A stretch of 64,000 nt of DNA, taken from contig NZ_JAIWJX010000002.1 in assembly GCF_023149135.1 (NCBI RefSeq), positions 1,860,001 through 1,924,000 of the forward strand, written 5' to 3'. Origin of the DNA: Fictibacillus marinisediminis. GTDB taxonomy: Bacteria; Bacillota; Bacilli; Bacillales; Fictibacillaceae. Both the position numbers and the translations under genes were made by a program. Below the pieces are notes generated by a model. That model worked only from the letters and a program-made list of their open reading frames with translations, ran no database searches and was not told the DNA's origin. Positions 46,385-57,464 of the stretch are shown here, piece after piece (position 1 is the stretch's first letter; every line of letters begins with the position of its first letter).

Positions 46385-46413
46385 TAGACAGTTCGGCTTC
46401 TATTATATAAAAT
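46385..46413 (+). promoter_or_regulatory. SigA promoter of sucCD
   Basis: TAGACA and TAAAAT at 17 bases, 43 bases before sucC. Confidence 0.6.
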
Positions 46414-46455
46414 GGTATCGGTAGTTTAGTTTTGAACATGATAGGAGGATGGAGA

Positions 46456-47616
46456 ATGAATATCCACGAGTATCAAGGTAAAGAGGTACTAAGAAAGTAC
46501 GGTGTGGCTGTTCCTAACGGTAAAGTAGCGTATTCCGTAGAAGAAGCAGTTGAAGCTGCAAAAGAATTAGGAAGCGCTGTTACTGTTGTTAAAGCTCAAA
46601 TCCATGCTGGCGGACGAGGAAAAGCCGGCGGTGTTAAAGTGGCTAAAAACCTTGATGAAGTTCGTACATATGCGGATGAAATTTTGGGGAAAGTGCTTGT
46701 CACTCATCAAACAGGCCCTGAAGGCAAAGAAGTTAAGCGTTTGCTTATCGAAGAAGGCTGCGACATCAAGAAAGAATATTACATCGGCCTTGTGCTTGAC
46801 CGCGCAACATCAAGCGTTGTCATGATGGGATCTGAAGAAGGCGGTACTGAAATTGAAGAGGTGGCTGAAAAGACGCCTGAGAAAATCTTCAAAGAAGTCA
46901 TCGACCCAGCGATCGGGCTTCAAGCATTCCAGGCTCGCCGCTTAGCATTCAACATCAACATCCCGAAAGAGCTTGTGAACAAAGCGGCAAAGTTCATGAT
47001 GGGACTTTATAAAGCTTTCGTTGAAAAAGACTGCTCTATCGCAGAAATCAACCCGCTTGTAGTAACAGGTGACGGCAACGTAATGGCACTTGATGCGAAG
47101 TTAAACTTCGATTCAAATGCGCTTTACCGCCAAAAGGATATTCTTGAGTACCGCGATCTTGAAGAAGAAGATGCAAAAGAGATCGAAGCTTCCAAATATG
47201 ACTTGAGCTACATCTCCCTTGATGGAAATATCGGATGTATGGTTAATGGCGCTGGTCTTGCTATGGCAACGATGGACATCATCAAACACTACAGCGGAGA
47301 CCCTGCCAACTTCCTTGATGTAGGCGGCGGTGCAACTGCTGAAAAAGTAACAGAAGCATTTAAAATTATCCTTTCTGATGAAAAAGTTAAAGGGATTTTC
47401 GTTAACATTTTCGGCGGAATTATGAAATGTGACGTTATCGCAAACGGAGTAGTTGAAGCTACAAAACAAGTAGGGTTAAACCTGCCGCTGGTTGTCCGTT
47501 TAGAAGGTACGAACGTAGAGCTTGGCAAGAAAATCCTTAATGAATCTGGATTGAACATTACTTCTGCAGATTCCATGGCAGACGGTGCTGAGAAAATCGT
47601 TTCTTTAGTAAAATAA
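46456..47616 (+). CDS. sucC: Succinyl-CoA synthetase beta subunit
   Basis: 386 residues. With SucD it makes succinate, ATP (or GTP) and CoA from succinyl-CoA in the citric acid cycle. ATP-grasp region [17 protein letters not shown] and [16 protein letters not shown]; CoA-ligase C-terminal domain with [13 protein letters not shown] and [28 protein letters not shown] precedes the start; the longer frame from 46432 spans it. Confidence 0.97.
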   Translation: MNIHEYQGKEVLRKYGVAVPNGKVAYSVEEAVEAAKELGSAVTVVKAQIHAGGRGKAGGVKVAKNLDEVRTYADEILGKVLVTHQTGPEGKEVKRLLIEEGCDIKKEYYIGLVLDRATSSVVMMGSEEGGTEIEEVAEKTPEKIFKEVIDPAIGLQAFQARRLAFNINIPKELVNKAAKFMMGLYKAFVEKDCSIAEINPLVVTGDGNVMALDAKLNFDSNALYRQKDILEYRDLEEEDAKEIEASKYDLSYISLDGNIGCMVNGAGLAMATMDIIKHYSGDPANFLDVGGGATAEKVTEAFKIILSDEKVKGIFVNIFGGIMKCDVIANGVVEATKQVGLNLPLVVRLEGTNVELGKKILNESGLNITSADSMADGAEKIVSLVK

Positions 47617-47652
47617 ATTCCCCGAAATAAGGTAGAAGGGTGGAGAAAATAG

Positions 47653-48567
47653 ATGAGTATTTTTATCAATAAAGACACAAAGGTCATCGTGCAAGGGATT
47701 ACAGGATCTGTAGGCCTGTTCCACACACAGCAGATGCTTGAATATGGCACGAAAATTGTCGGCGGTGTTACACCGGGTAAAGGCGGTACGGAAGTAGAAG
47801 GCCTTCCTGTTTTCAATACAGTTGAAGAGGCAGTTAGAGCAACAGGTGCTACAGCTTCTGTCATTTATGTTCCGCCTGCATTTGCCGCTGATTCCATCGT
47901 GGAAGCAGTTGACGCAGAACTTGATCTTGCTATCTGTATTACAGAAGGAATTCCTGTTATGGACATGGTTAACGTAAAACGTTACATGGAAGGCAAGAAA
48001 ACTCGTCTTGTCGGTCCTAACTGCCCGGGTGTTATCACTCCAGATGAGTGCAAGATCGGTATCATGCCTGGATACATTCATACAAAAGGGCACGTTGGGG
48101 TTGTATCCCGTTCCGGAACATTGACTTATGAAGCGGTTCACCAGCTTACACAGCGAGGAATCGGCCAATCTACAGCAGTAGGAATCGGCGGAGACCCGGT
48201 TAATGGAACAGATTTCATTGATGTGCTAAAAGCATTTAATGAAGACGAAGATACTTATGCTGTCATCATGATCGGTGAAATCGGCGGAACAGCTGAAGAA
48301 GAAGCTGCTGAATGGGTAAAAGCCAACATGAAAAAACCTGTTGTCGGTTTCATCGGCGGACAAACAGCGCCTCCAGGAAAACGTATGGGCCATGCCGGTG
48401 CGATCATTTCCGGCGGTAAAGGTACTGCTGCCGAAAAAATCAAAACCATGCAGGAATGCGGAATTAAAGTCGCTGAAACTCCTTCAGTTATGGGAGAAAC
48501 ACTTGTTTCTGCACTTAAGGAAAAAGGGCTTCTTGACCGCTGCACAACTCATAAAGCGAATGTATAA
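47653..48567 (+). CDS. sucD: Succinyl-CoA synthetase alpha subunit
   Basis: 304 residues. It binds CoA ([17 protein letters not shown]) and carries the phosphorylated His in [18 protein letters not shown]. The segment [18 protein letters not shown] is typical. GAAGGGTGGAG is the ribosome site. Co-transcribed with sucC and ended by a terminator. Confidence 0.97.
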   Translation: MSIFINKDTKVIVQGITGSVGLFHTQQMLEYGTKIVGGVTPGKGGTEVEGLPVFNTVEEAVRATGATASVIYVPPAFAADSIVEAVDAELDLAICITEGIPVMDMVNVKRYMEGKKTRLVGPNCPGVITPDECKIGIMPGYIHTKGHVGVVSRSGTLTYEAVHQLTQRGIGQSTAVGIGGDPVNGTDFIDVLKAFNEDEDTYAVIMIGEIGGTAEEEAAEWVKANMKKPVVGFIGGQTAPPGKRMGHAGAIISGGKGTAAEKIKTMQECGIKVAETPSVMGETLVSALKEKGLLDRCTTHKANV

Positions 48568-48571
48568 GCAT

Positions 48572-48599
48572 AAAGCTCCCGTTTTTGGGAGCTTTTTTT
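48572..48599 (+). terminator. Intrinsic terminator after sucD
   Basis: Stem AAAGCTCCC / GGGAGCTTT with a 6-base loop and seven T. Confidence 0.92.
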
Positions 48600-48629
48600 A
48601 AAAAAATTTTGGTTTTATTGGAGGAGACT

Positions 48630-49505
48630 ATGGACAGAGAACGGTTAATTCTTCTTCATCATTGCCGCGGAGCAGGGTGGAAAGCCATCCAGTCATTCTT
48701 AGCATTCGACCCGGAGTTAAAAGCTGTTTTTCAATTGAGCAAGAAAGAGCTTATAGAACGGTTCCGTATGAGTCATCAGAGCAGTAATGATTTTTTAGAA
48801 GATATCCGGAAGCTGTCTTACCGCTCCATTGAACAAACATACCGAAAGCATAATATAAAAATACATACATATTTTGATAGTCATTACCCGCTTCCTCTCC
48901 GCCATATTTTTGATTCGCCCTGGGTGTTGTACAGCAAAGGGAACACAGAGGCGCTGTCAGCTCCTCTCGCTATTAGTGTAGTAGGAACCAGGAATCCCAC
49001 CGAGGGCGGATTAAAAAGCCTGAATAAAGTGCTTATGCCCCTGCTGGAAAAAGGATGGGTAACGGTAAGCGGGCTTGCTGCAGGAATCGATACCCATGCC
49101 CATGAATTGACTTTAACGCAGTCAGGCAGTACGATTGCAGTACTCGGGTCAGGAATCGGCCATATTTACCCCAAGGCCAACACAGACTTGGCACAACGGA
49201 TAACAAGAAAAGGACTTCTCTTATCTGAGTATCCGTATGATTTGCCGCCAAGAAAATGGCAGTTTCCACAAAGGAACAGAATCATCAGCGGATTAACCCG
49301 TGGGACTCTCGTTGTGGAGGCGCGGGAAAGAAGCGGTTCTCTCATTACAGCAGATCAAGCTATGGAACAGGGAAGGGAAGTATTTGCTGTTCCAGGTTCC
49401 ATATTGGATGAATGTGCGGCAGGCACTAACCGCCTGATACAGCAGGGAGCCAAGCTTGTAATGGAAGCTGAGGATATTTTAAGTGAATTAAGTTTGATAT
49501 ATTAG
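48630..49505 (+). CDS. dprA: DNA processing protein DprA
   Basis: 291 residues (B. subtilis 297). DprA loads RecA on incoming single-stranded DNA in transformation. Rossmann-like fold with VVGTRNPTEGG, SGLAAGIDTHAHELTL, AVLGSGIGHIYPKAN, PRKWQFPQRNRIISGL and ARERSGSLITADQA. The start follows TTGGAGGAGAC; frame upstream to 48585 overlaps the sucD terminator. Presence does not prove competence. Confidence 0.94.
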   Translation: MDRERLILLHHCRGAGWKAIQSFLAFDPELKAVFQLSKKELIERFRMSHQSSNDFLEDIRKLSYRSIEQTYRKHNIKIHTYFDSHYPLPLRHIFDSPWVLYSKGNTEALSAPLAISVVGTRNPTEGGLKSLNKVLMPLLEKGWVTVSGLAAGIDTHAHELTLTQSGSTIAVLGSGIGHIYPKANTDLAQRITRKGLLLSEYPYDLPPRKWQFPQRNRIISGLTRGTLVVEARERSGSLITADQAMEQGREVFAVPGSILDECAAGTNRLIQQGAKLVMEAEDILSELSLIY

Positions 49506-49568
49506 GTCAGAATGAAGTATTAGTCCCTGTTATTTCTCTTTATTTGAATGGCAATAATTGAAAACCGT

Positions 49569-49597
49569 TTGACAAATGATGAGAGTCTATTTAATAA
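49569..49597 (+). promoter_or_regulatory. SigA promoter of topA
   Basis: Perfect TTGACA with TAATAA at 17 bases (AATAAT at 18), 44 bases before the topA start. Confidence 0.65.
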
Positions 49598-49640
49598 TAG
49601 GGAAGATTTGATTAAACCCTTAAAGGGGGATGCACTGAAA

Positions 49641-51716
49641 ATGGAAGAGTATTTAGTAATCGTTGAATCTCCCGCCAAAGCAAAAACGATAAAGAAGTAT
49701 TTGGGAAGCAAATATATCGTTAAGGCGTCCATGGGCCATGTTAGAGATCTGCCCCGAAGCCAAATGGGAGTAGAAATTAGTGAGAATTATAATCCAAAAT
49801 ATATAACGATCAGGGGAAAAGGTCCTGTTTTAAAAGAGTTGAAGACAGCGGCCAAAAAAGTAAAAAAGATTTTTCTCGCATCTGACCCCGACAGAGAAGG
49901 CGAAGCGATCGCCTGGCATCTTGCCCACAGCCTGGATATTGATCTGGATTCTGAATGCCGGGTTGTTTTTAATGAGATTACAAAGAATGCTATTAAAGAC
50001 TCGTTTAAACGCCCAAGAAAGATAAACATGGATCTCGTTGATGCCCAGCAGGCTCGCCGTATACTCGACCGCCTTGTAGGCTATAAGATCAGCCCTTTAT
50101 TATGGAAGAAAGTGAAAAAAGGCCTCAGTGCCGGACGGGTACAGACCGTAGCTCTTCGTTTGATCGTGGAGAGAGAAAAAGAGATCAAGGCATTTATTCC
50201 TGAAGAATACTGGAAGATTAAAGCCGCTTTCTCCTATGGCAAAGAAGAATTTGAAGCCAATTTTTATGGAATCAACGGCAAGAAGAAAGAGTTATCGAAT
50301 GAAGAGGAAGTCAAGGAAGTTTTAAGCAAGATCAAAGGAAATACCTTTTCAATCGCTTCGGTTCAGAAGAAGGAGAGAAAACGTAATCCCGCGCCGCCAT
50401 TCATCACTTCTTCCCTTCAGCAGGAAGCTGCAAGAAAACTGAACTTCAGAGCGAAGAAAACGATGATGCTTGCACAGCAGCTGTATGAAGGAATCGACCT
50501 CGGAAAAGAAGGCACGGTCGGTCTAATCACGTATATGAGAACGGATTCCACCCGGATCTCAGATCTCGCAAAAGAGGAAGCGAAAACTTTCATTACAGAA
50601 GAATATGGTCTGGAGTATGTTAACCAGGGAAATCGCTCAGAGAAAAAACAAGGCAAAAATACACAGGATGCCCATGAAGCGATCAGACCATCTTCTGCTT
50701 CCAAACATCCTAAAGAATTAAAAGAGTATTTGAGCCGTGACCAGCTCCGGTTATACCGATTAATTTGGGAGCGTTTTATTGCCAGCCAGATGTCTTCAGC
50801 AGTTTTGGACACCATGACTGTTGATCTCGAGAATCAGGGAGTAATTTTCCGTGCCAATGGATCAAAAGTAAAATTTCCTGGTTTCATGAAGGTATATATT
50901 GAAGGAAACGATGACGGCAAGAAAGATGAAGACCGTTTACTGCCGAATCTTGAAGAAGGCAAGACGGCCCAAAAGCAGGAAATCGAACCGACTCAGCATT
51001 TTACACAGCCGCCTCCAAGGTACAGTGAGGCCAGGCTCGTCAGAACAATGGAAGAGCTGGGCATAGGACGCCCATCAACGTATGCCCCGACATTGGATAC
51101 GATCCAAAAGCGAGGCTACGTTATGCTCGATGACAAGAAGTTTCAGCCGACCGAGCTGGGAGAAGTCGTTCTTGAACTGACACTTGAATTCTTTTCAGAA
51201 GTGTTTAACGTAGAATTCACTGCTCAGATGGAAACGGATCTCGATGAAATCGAAGACGGCGAGAAGCATTGGAACGAAGTTATCGATGAGTTTTATAAAA
51301 GCTTTGAAAAACAGCTGGTTGTCGCAGAAGAGGAAATGAAGGAAGTCGAGATCAAAGACGAACCTGCCGGTGAGAACTGTGAATTGTGCGGGCACGAAAT
51401 GGTCTTTAAGATGGGGCGATATGGAAAGTTTATGGCCTGTTCCAATTTTCCGGAATGCCGGAACACAAAACCAATTGTAAAAGACACGGGTGTTGAGTGC
51501 CCTGAATGCCATGAAGGAACAATCGTCGAACGTAAGAGCAAAAAGCGGAGAATCTTTTACGGCTGCAGCAGGTATCCAGAGTGTGAATTTGTTTCATGGG
51601 ATAAACCTGTCGGCCGAACATGCCCGAAATGCAGTAAAATTCTTGTTGAAAAGAAGACGAAAAAAGGAAAAGTTGTGCAGTGTATCTCTTGTGATTACAC
51701 TGAGGAGCAAGGTTAA
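49641..51716 (+). CDS. topA: DNA topoisomerase I
   Basis: 691 residues, equal to B. subtilis TopA. It relaxes negative supercoils. TOPRIM domain [18 protein letters not shown] with [13 protein letters not shown]; catalytic Tyr near residue 298 in [12 protein letters not shown]; three C-terminal C4 zinc motifs (CELCG...CRN region, CPECHE...CSRYPEC, CPKCSK...CISC). Start is the ATG after AAGGGGGATG; upstream in-frame sequence to 49548 contains the promoter and is not coding. Confidence 0.97.
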   Translation: MEEYLVIVESPAKAKTIKKYLGSKYIVKASMGHVRDLPRSQMGVEISENYNPKYITIRGKGPVLKELKTAAKKVKKIFLASDPDREGEAIAWHLAHSLDIDLDSECRVVFNEITKNAIKDSFKRPRKINMDLVDAQQARRILDRLVGYKISPLLWKKVKKGLSAGRVQTVALRLIVEREKEIKAFIPEEYWKIKAAFSYGKEEFEANFYGINGKKKELSNEEEVKEVLSKIKGNTFSIASVQKKERKRNPAPPFITSSLQQEAARKLNFRAKKTMMLAQQLYEGIDLGKEGTVGLITYMRTDSTRISDLAKEEAKTFITEEYGLEYVNQGNRSEKKQGKNTQDAHEAIRPSSASKHPKELKEYLSRDQLRLYRLIWERFIASQMSSAVLDTMTVDLENQGVIFRANGSKVKFPGFMKVYIEGNDDGKKDEDRLLPNLEEGKTAQKQEIEPTQHFTQPPPRYSEARLVRTMEELGIGRPSTYAPTLDTIQKRGYVMLDDKKFQPTELGEVVLELTLEFFSEVFNVEFTAQMETDLDEIEDGEKHWNEVIDEFYKSFEKQLVVAEEEMKEVEIKDEPAGENCELCGHEMVFKMGRYGKFMACSNFPECRNTKPIVKDTGVECPECHEGTIVERKSKKRRIFYGCSRYPECEFVSWDKPVGRTCPKCSKILVEKKTKKGKVVQCISCDYTEEQG

Positions 51717-51734
51717 AGGGGAGTTTTTCACAGA

Positions 51735-53039
51735 ATGAACGATTTTGTAAATGTAATCGGCGCCGGACTAGCGGGAAGTGAAGCAGCCTGGCAGATCGCC
51801 AAAAGAGGAATTAAAGTCCACTTATATGAGATGAGGCCAAAGAAACAGACGCCTGCTCACCATACAGATAAGTTTGCAGAGCTTGTCTGCAGCAACTCTC
51901 TTCGCTCCAATACATTGACCAATGCGGTTGGAGTGCTGAAAGAAGAGATGAGAAAGCTGGATTCGGTGATCATTGCTTCAGCGGATGATTGTTCGGTGCC
52001 GGCGGGAGGGGCGCTTGCCGTCGACCGCCACGAATTTGCTGCGATGGTTACAGATCGGGTAAAGAACCATCCTAACGTTACGGTTTTTGAAGAGGAAGTA
52101 ACGTCAATTCCTGAAGGGCCGACTGTGATCGCGACAGGCCCGCTCACATCAAAGGAACTATCAGAGTCATTAAGAACACTGACATCCGAGGATTATTTGT
52201 ATTTTTATGATGCGGCAGCCCCGATCATCGATGTTGAGAGCATCGATATGGACAAAGTCTATTTAAAATCCCGCTATGATAAAGGTGAGGCTGCCTATTT
52301 AAACTGTCCGATGACCGAAGAGGAATTTGACCGTTTCTATGAAGCGTTGATCTCTGCTGAAACGGTGCCTTTAAAAGAGTTTGAAAAGGAGATTTTCTTC
52401 GAAGGCTGCATGCCGATCGAAGTCATGGGCTCCAGAGGCAAGAAAACGATGCTGTTCGGGCCGCTTAAGCCAGTAGGGCTTGAGGATCCAAAAACCGGCA
52501 AACAGCCATATGCAGTCGTTCAGCTAAGACAGGATAACAGCGCAGGAACACTCTATAATATAGTAGGTTTTCAAACGCATCTGAAATGGGGGCCGCAGAA
52601 AGAAGTCATTCAGCTGATTCCCGGGCTTGAAAAAGCGGAGATCGTCCGGTATGGTGTGATGCACAGAAACACATTTATCAACTCCCCGAAACTTTTAGAG
52701 AAGACCTATCAGTTTAAAGACAGAAAGGATCTTTTTTTCGCAGGCCAGATGACGGGTGTTGAAGGCTATGTGGAAAGCGCAGCATCGGGGCTGATCGCCG
52801 GAATCAATGCGGCAAGGCTTATGGAAGATAAAGCGCTTCTGGAGTTCCCTCAGGAAACAGCAATCGGCAGCATGGCCCATTACATTACGACGGCCAATGC
52901 GAAGAACTTCCAGCCGATGAATGCGAACTTCGGGTTGCTTCCTCCTCTTGAAACCCGTATTAGAAACAAGAAAGAGCGTTATGAAGCATTAGCTGATCGA
53001 GCGCTGGAAACAATTCAGAATTTTATAACAAAATTGTGA
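51735..53039 (+). CDS. trmFO: Folate/FAD-dependent tRNA m5U54 methyltransferase TrmFO
   Basis: 434 residues. It forms ribothymidine at position 54 of tRNA using methylene-tetrahydrofolate. FAD motif [20 protein letters not shown] near the start, [16 protein letters not shown], and [23 protein letters not shown]. Formerly Gid. Directly after topA, as in B. subtilis. Confidence 0.96.
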   Translation: MNDFVNVIGAGLAGSEAAWQIAKRGIKVHLYEMRPKKQTPAHHTDKFAELVCSNSLRSNTLTNAVGVLKEEMRKLDSVIIASADDCSVPAGGALAVDRHEFAAMVTDRVKNHPNVTVFEEEVTSIPEGPTVIATGPLTSKELSESLRTLTSEDYLYFYDAAAPIIDVESIDMDKVYLKSRYDKGEAAYLNCPMTEEEFDRFYEALISAETVPLKEFEKEIFFEGCMPIEVMGSRGKKTMLFGPLKPVGLEDPKTGKQPYAVVQLRQDNSAGTLYNIVGFQTHLKWGPQKEVIQLIPGLEKAEIVRYGVMHRNTFINSPKLLEKTYQFKDRKDLFFAGQMTGVEGYVESAASGLIAGINAARLMEDKALLEFPQETAIGSMAHYITTANAKNFQPMNANFGLLPPLETRIRNKKERYEALADRALETIQNFITKL

Positions 53040-53053
53040 ACTTACTTGTCATT

Positions 53054-53085
53054 GCCCCTAATCTGTGATACGATTTAGGGGCTTT
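53054..53085 (+). terminator. Weak hairpin terminator after trmFO
   Basis: GCCCCTAA pairs with TTAGGGGC across a 13-base loop; only three T follow, so it may be leaky and let transcription into xerC. Confidence 0.5.
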
Positions 53086-53099
53086 GTGAGGTGTGATAA

Positions 53100-54002
53100 G
53101 TGGATTTAAATGACCGCTATTTGAAGATGTTTATCGAGTATTTGCAAATAGAAAAAAATAGTTCACATCATACAACGGAAAATTACGAAAAAGCGATCTT
53201 ACACTTCAAGACGTTTATGAAACAGCAAGCAATCGAAGGATTCGCTGCTGTTTCTTATCTTTTGGTGAGACATTATTTGACATGGCTTCACGAGCAGTCC
53301 TATTCCAGAAGGACGGTCGCCAAAAAAATTTCGTCTCTCCGAAGCTTTTATCGTTTTCTTAACCGGGAAAAGATTGTTGAACATAATCCGTTTGCTGCCG
53401 CATCTCTGCCCAAAAAAGGCCAGAGCATTCCCCATTTTATCTATGAGGAAGAACTGGCACAGCTTTTTCATGTCAGTGACCTGTCTGATCCGCTGGGTCA
53501 GAGAAATCAGGCCATCTTGGAGCTTCTTTACGGGACAGGGATCAGGGTGAGTGAATGCTGCAAGATCCAGCTCGATGACATCGATTTTTACATAGAAACG
53601 GTGCTCATTAAAGGAAAAGGTAAAAAAGAAAGGTATGTGCCTCTAGGCAGCTATGCGATAGAAGCATTGACTCGTTATATTGAAGATGGAAGAAAACAGC
53701 TTGCAGAGAAAGCCGGCCAGCCTGTAAAAACACTGTTCCTTAACTATAAAGGAGGTTCTCTTTCTGCACGTTCCGTCAGAAATGTATTAAACAGCATGAT
53801 TCAGCAGACGACGTTAACCGTACATATCAGCCCTCACGTCCTGCGCCACACGTTTGCGACCCATTTATTAAACGAAGGCGCTGATCTGAGGGCCGTGCAG
53901 GAATTGCTCGGACACTCTCATCTTTCGTCTACACAGATCTATACTCATGTCACAAAAGAACATTTGAAAAAAATTTATAATAACGCTCATCCTCGTGCAT
54001 AA
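53100..54002 (+). CDS. xerC: Tyrosine recombinase XerC (CodV)
   Basis: 300 residues. With XerD it resolves chromosome dimers at dif. An N-terminal SAM-like core-binding domain (about 1-90) and a catalytic domain with Arg in LLYGTGIRVSE, Lys in IKGKGKKERYV, HVLRHTFATHLL, GHSHLSSTQ and the Tyr of TQIYTHV. GTG start after GTGAGGTGTGAT. First gene of the xerC-hslVU-codY set. Confidence 0.95.
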   Translation: MDLNDRYLKMFIEYLQIEKNSSHHTTENYEKAILHFKTFMKQQAIEGFAAVSYLLVRHYLTWLHEQSYSRRTVAKKISSLRSFYRFLNREKIVEHNPFAAASLPKKGQSIPHFIYEEELAQLFHVSDLSDPLGQRNQAILELLYGTGIRVSECCKIQLDDIDFYIETVLIKGKGKKERYVPLGSYAIEALTRYIEDGRKQLAEKAGQPVKTLFLNYKGGSLSARSVRNVLNSMIQQTTLTVHISPHVLRHTFATHLLNEGADLRAVQELLGHSHLSSTQIYTHVTKEHLKKIYNNAHPRA

Positions 54003-54026
54003 ATGAAAGTAAGGAGGGATTTTTTA

Positions 54027-54569
54027 ATGACCCATACATTCCATGCAACGACTATTTTTGCCGTTCACCATAATGGACAGTTTGCAATGTCAGGCGATGG
54101 CCAGGTTACCTTTGGCAATGCCGTAGTCATGAAGCATTCTGCCAAGAAGGTTAGAAGACTCTTCGGTGGAAAAGTACTCGCCGGATTTGCAGGTTCAGTT
54201 GCGGATGCTTTTACGCTGTATGAAAAATTCGAAGCCAAACTGGAGGAATACAGTGGCAACCTCGCACGCGCCAGTGTCGAACTCGCTAAAGAATGGCGTA
54301 CTGACCAGGTGCTGAGGAAGCTTGAAGCCATGCTGATCGTCATGAACAAAGAAAGTCTCCTGCTCATTTCTGGAACCGGGGAGGTCATCGAACCGGATGA
54401 TGGCATTCTTTCGATCGGATCCGGAGGCAATTATGCGCTTGCTGCTGGAAGGGCTCTGAAAAGAAATGCTCCTCATCTGTCAGCTGCCGAAATCGCAAGA
54501 GCGGCTTTGGAAATTGCCGGTGAAATCTGTGTTTATACAAACGACCAAATTATTTTGGAAGAGCTGTAG
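54027..54569 (+). CDS. hslV: ATP-dependent protease peptidase subunit HslV (ClpQ)
   Basis: 180 residues. It forms the two-ring peptidase chamber of the HslUV protease. [26 protein letters not shown] and [22 protein letters not shown] identify it. The start is the ATG 9 bases after AAGGAGGG; an earlier ATG at 54003 overlaps that site. Oddity: after Met the chain begins Thr-His-Thr-Phe-His, six residues before the ATT that aligns with the E. coli catalytic Thr. B. subtilis ClpQ has a five-residue extension that starts with Ser, its reported nucleophile. Confidence 0.95.
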   Translation: MTHTFHATTIFAVHHNGQFAMSGDGQVTFGNAVVMKHSAKKVRRLFGGKVLAGFAGSVADAFTLYEKFEAKLEEYSGNLARASVELAKEWRTDQVLRKLEAMLIVMNKESLLLISGTGEVIEPDDGILSIGSGGNYALAAGRALKRNAPHLSAAEIARAALEIAGEICVYTNDQIILEEL

Positions 54570-54585
54570 AAGGAGCGTGGGAAGA

Positions 54586-55983
54586 GTGAACACACATTTA
54601 ACTCCAAGGCAGATCGTTGAGAAGCTTGATCAGTATATCATCGGCCAAAAAGATGCGAAAAAAGCGGTAGCTGTTGCATTAAGGAACAGGTACCGAAGAG
54701 GATTACTCGATGAAAAGCTTAGAGACGAGATCTCTCCTAAAAACATTCTGATGATCGGGCCGACCGGTGTCGGAAAAACCGAGATTGCAAGAAGGCTGGC
54801 GAAGCTCGTGAACGCCCCTTTTATTAAAGTGGAAGCTACCAAGTTTACTGAAGTAGGTTATGTCGGCCGGGACGTTGAATCCATGGTCCGGGACCTTGTG
54901 GAGACATCGATCCGTCTTGTTAAGGAACAAAAAATGCATGATGTAAAAGATAAAGCGGAAGAGAACGCCAATAAACGGCTTGTTGAACTATTGGTTCCTG
55001 GAAAACAAAAAGAATCATCCTATAAAAATCCGCTCGAAATGTTTTTTGGTTCGAACAACAGCAATAATGCACAAGCTCCTAGCGACAAAGAAGATGATGC
55101 ATCAATCAGCCAGCAGCGCAGGCAGATGGCCCATAAACTCGCTCTTGGAGAGCTTGAGAACCATCTTGTAACCGTTGAAGTGGAAGAACAGAACCATTCC
55201 ATGATGGATATGTTTCAAGGCGCAGGACTTGACCAGCTCGGCATTAACATGCAAGATATGCTTGGAGGCATCGTCCCCAAGAAAAAGAAAAAACGCAAAC
55301 TGGCGGTCTCCGAGGCCAGAAAAGTGCTCACCCAGGATGAAGCTGCCAAGCTGATCGACATGGATGAAGTCACAAGTGATGCGGTTTACAAAACCGAACA
55401 AACAGGTATTATATTTATTGATGAGATTGATAAGATCGCAGGTAAGAACCAAAACAGCGCAGATGTTTCCCGAGAAGGTGTACAGCGTGATATCTTGCCG
55501 ATCGTTGAAGGATCTACCGTCATGACAAAATACGGATCCATCAAGACAGATCATATTCTGTTCATCTCAGCAGGTGCGTTTCATATGGCTAAACCCTCAG
55601 ATCTCATACCTGAGCTGCAGGGCCGTTTTCCAATCAGGGTAGAACTTGAAAAGCTGTCTGTCGAGGATTTTACCCGGATCTTAATAGAGCCGGATAATGC
55701 TCTTTTAAAACAATACAAAGCATTGCTTGCAACAGAAGGTATAAATCTTGAATTTTCTGACGAAGCTATTTCTAAGATTGCAGGTATTGCTTTCCAAGTG
55801 AATCAGGAAACCGACAATATTGGTGCTAGAAGACTTCATACCATCCTGGAGCGATTGCTAGAAGATCTGTCCTTTGAAGCACCTGATGTAACAATGAATG
55901 CCATAAAGATCACACCAGAGTACGTAGAAGAAAAACTTGCGACAATCGCAAAGAATAAGGATTTAAGCCAGTATATCCTGTAG
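54586..55983 (+). CDS. hslU: HslU ATPase (ClpY)
   Basis: 465 residues (B. subtilis 467). Unfoldase ring that feeds HslV. Starts with [19 protein letters not shown]; Walker [16 protein letters not shown] near 60; Walker [12 protein letters not shown]; an inserted I domain (about 115-245); sensor region [14 protein letters not shown] start at 54586 behind AAGGAGCGTGGG. The C-terminal end ...DLSQYIL provides the HslV-docking tail. Confidence 0.96.
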   Translation: MNTHLTPRQIVEKLDQYIIGQKDAKKAVAVALRNRYRRGLLDEKLRDEISPKNILMIGPTGVGKTEIARRLAKLVNAPFIKVEATKFTEVGYVGRDVESMVRDLVETSIRLVKEQKMHDVKDKAEENANKRLVELLVPGKQKESSYKNPLEMFFGSNNSNNAQAPSDKEDDASISQQRRQMAHKLALGELENHLVTVEVEEQNHSMMDMFQGAGLDQLGINMQDMLGGIVPKKKKKRKLAVSEARKVLTQDEAAKLIDMDEVTSDAVYKTEQTGIIFIDEIDKIAGKNQNSADVSREGVQRDILPIVEGSTVMTKYGSIKTDHILFISAGAFHMAKPSDLIPELQGRFPIRVELEKLSVEDFTRILIEPDNALLKQYKALLATEGINLEFSDEAISKIAGIAFQVNQETDNIGARRLHTILERLLEDLSFEAPDVTMNAIKITPEYVEEKLATIAKNKDLSQYIL

Positions 55984-55996
55984 GAGGAAATGAAAA

Positions 55997-56776
55997 ATGA
56001 ATTTATTAGAAAAAACAAGAAAGCTGAATGCGATGCTGCAACAATCCGGAGGAAAGCCAGTCAATTTTAAAGAAATGGCGGAAACTCTCAGGGATGTTAT
56101 CGAAGCCAATGTTTTTGTTGTCAGCAGAAGAGGAAAGCTTCTTGGTATTTCTTTGAAACAAGAAATTGAAAATGAGAGAATGAAAAAAATGCTCGAGGAA
56201 CGACAATTTCCTTCCGAGTACACAAAAGGTTTGTTTAATGTTACAGAAACATCATCTAACTTGGACATCGCAAGTGAATATACGGCTTTTCCGGTAGAGA
56301 ACAAAGAACTCTTCTCTTCTGGATTAACGACCATTGTTCCCATTATCGGTGGAGCAGAGCGTCTTGGAACGCTGATTCTTTCCCGCCTTTCCAATTCTTT
56401 CAATGACGATGATCTGTTGCTTGCTGAATATGGAGCCACTGTTGTTGGAATGGAAATTCTGCATGAAAAAGCAGAAGAGATTGAAGAAGAAGCTAGAAAT
56501 AAGGCTGTCGTTCAAATGGCGATCAGTTCACTTTCATATAGTGAACTAGAAGCAATTGAGCACATTTTCGAAGAGCTTGAAGGAAACGAAGGCTTGCTAG
56601 TCGCAAGTAAGATCGCTGACCGTGTTGGGATTACCCGCTCTGTTATCGTAAATGCTCTTCGTAAACTCGAGAGTGCTGGTGTTATCGAATCCCGTTCACT
56701 CGGTATGAAAGGCACATACATTAAAGTGCTTAACGATAAATTTTTACTCGAATTATCAAAACTTAAAACAAGCTGA
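55997..56776 (+). CDS. codY: Global transcriptional repressor CodY
   Basis: 259 residues, identical in length to B. subtilis CodY. It senses branched-chain amino acids and GTP and represses stationary-phase, transport and (in B. subtilis) fla/che genes. The N-terminal GAF domain is about 1-155; the C-terminal winged helix has [47 protein letters not shown] is upstream. It lies just before the flagellar operon, as in relatives. Confidence 0.98.
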   Translation: MNLLEKTRKLNAMLQQSGGKPVNFKEMAETLRDVIEANVFVVSRRGKLLGISLKQEIENERMKKMLEERQFPSEYTKGLFNVTETSSNLDIASEYTAFPVENKELFSSGLTTIVPIIGGAERLGTLILSRLSNSFNDDDLLLAEYGATVVGMEILHEKAEEIEEEARNKAVVQMAISSLSYSELEAIEHIFEELEGNEGLLVASKIADRVGITRSVIVNALRKLESAGVIESRSLGMKGTYIKVLNDKFLLELSKLKTS

Positions 56777-56797
56777 AGATTATGTCATACACAAGGG

Positions 56798-56828
56798 GCC
56801 CATTCTGCTAAAGCAGAATGGGCTTTTT
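56798..56828 (+). terminator. Intrinsic terminator after codY
   Basis: Eleven-bp stem GCCCATTCTGC / GCAGAATGGGC with a 4-base loop and five T. Confidence 0.93.
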
Positions 56829-56986
56829 GTATTGGGTGAAATTGTCGAACCATGCAAAGATCACAAGACATTTCAGAACCAATAAATCCTTGTGTATCAA
56901 CCTTCTAGTAAGAACTTAGTAGGAATAAAGACCTGGACATAAAGTAGTTCTTTTTATCGAAAAAAGTCACTTTGGTAAAAAATACA

Positions 56987-57015
56987 TAGACACTTTTGGT
57001 TTTATGCCTTAAAAT
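56987..57015 (+). promoter_or_regulatory. SigA-type promoter of the flagellar (fla/che) operon
   Basis: TAGACA and TAAAAT at 17 bases, 66 bases before flgB. The 300-base codY-flgB gap holds no gene; it is AT-rich and contains three copies of an ACTTTTGGT-like motif (56968, 56991, 57029), one overlapping the -35/spacer. No clear CodY box was seen by eye. Confidence 0.65.
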
Positions 57016-57080
57016 ATGGAATATCGGTAACTTTTGGTACTCTTTTTAAAATTTAGTAGTAAAAAAGAGGGGATATAGTA

Positions 57081-57461
57081 ATGTTTTCAAGTCCTATTTT
57101 TCAAATGCTCGAAAGAGGCTTAGATGCCACAGCGTTAAAACAAAAAACAATCACTGACAATCTGGCAAATATCAATACGCCAAACTACAAAGCAAAGAAG
57201 GTAGAGTTTCAAACTGTGCTGGATGGAAGTTTAACAGCTTACCGCACGAGCAGCAGGCATGTTCCATTCAGTACGTCTGGAGGCCAAAGCATGGCCTTGA
57301 TAAGGGACAGCAGTACAATGATGAACAACAACGGGAACAATGTGGATTTAGATAAAGAGATGGCCGATCTGGCGAAGAACCAGATCTTGAACCAGGCCCT
57401 GGTTCAAAGGCTGAACGGAAAATTCAATTCACTGCAAATGGTTATTAAAGGGGGCAAGTAA
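57081..57461 (+). CDS. flgB: Flagellar basal-body rod protein FlgB
   Basis: 126 residues. Proximal rod subunit exported by the flagellar type III system. The N-terminal rod signature KQKTITDNLANINTPNYKAKKV and C-terminal DKEMADLAKNQILNQALVQRLN are present. First gene of the operon, with AAGAGGGGATATAG upstream. Confidence 0.96.
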   Translation: MFSSPIFQMLERGLDATALKQKTITDNLANINTPNYKAKKVEFQTVLDGSLTAYRTSSRHVPFSTSGGQSMALIRDSSTMMNNNGNNVDLDKEMADLAKNQILNQALVQRLNGKFNSLQMVIKGGK

Positions 57462-57464
57462 TAG

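Noticed and set aside
54065..54476. Long minus-strand frames opposite hslV
   Set aside because: Shadow frames opposite a conserved gene, with no ribosome site.
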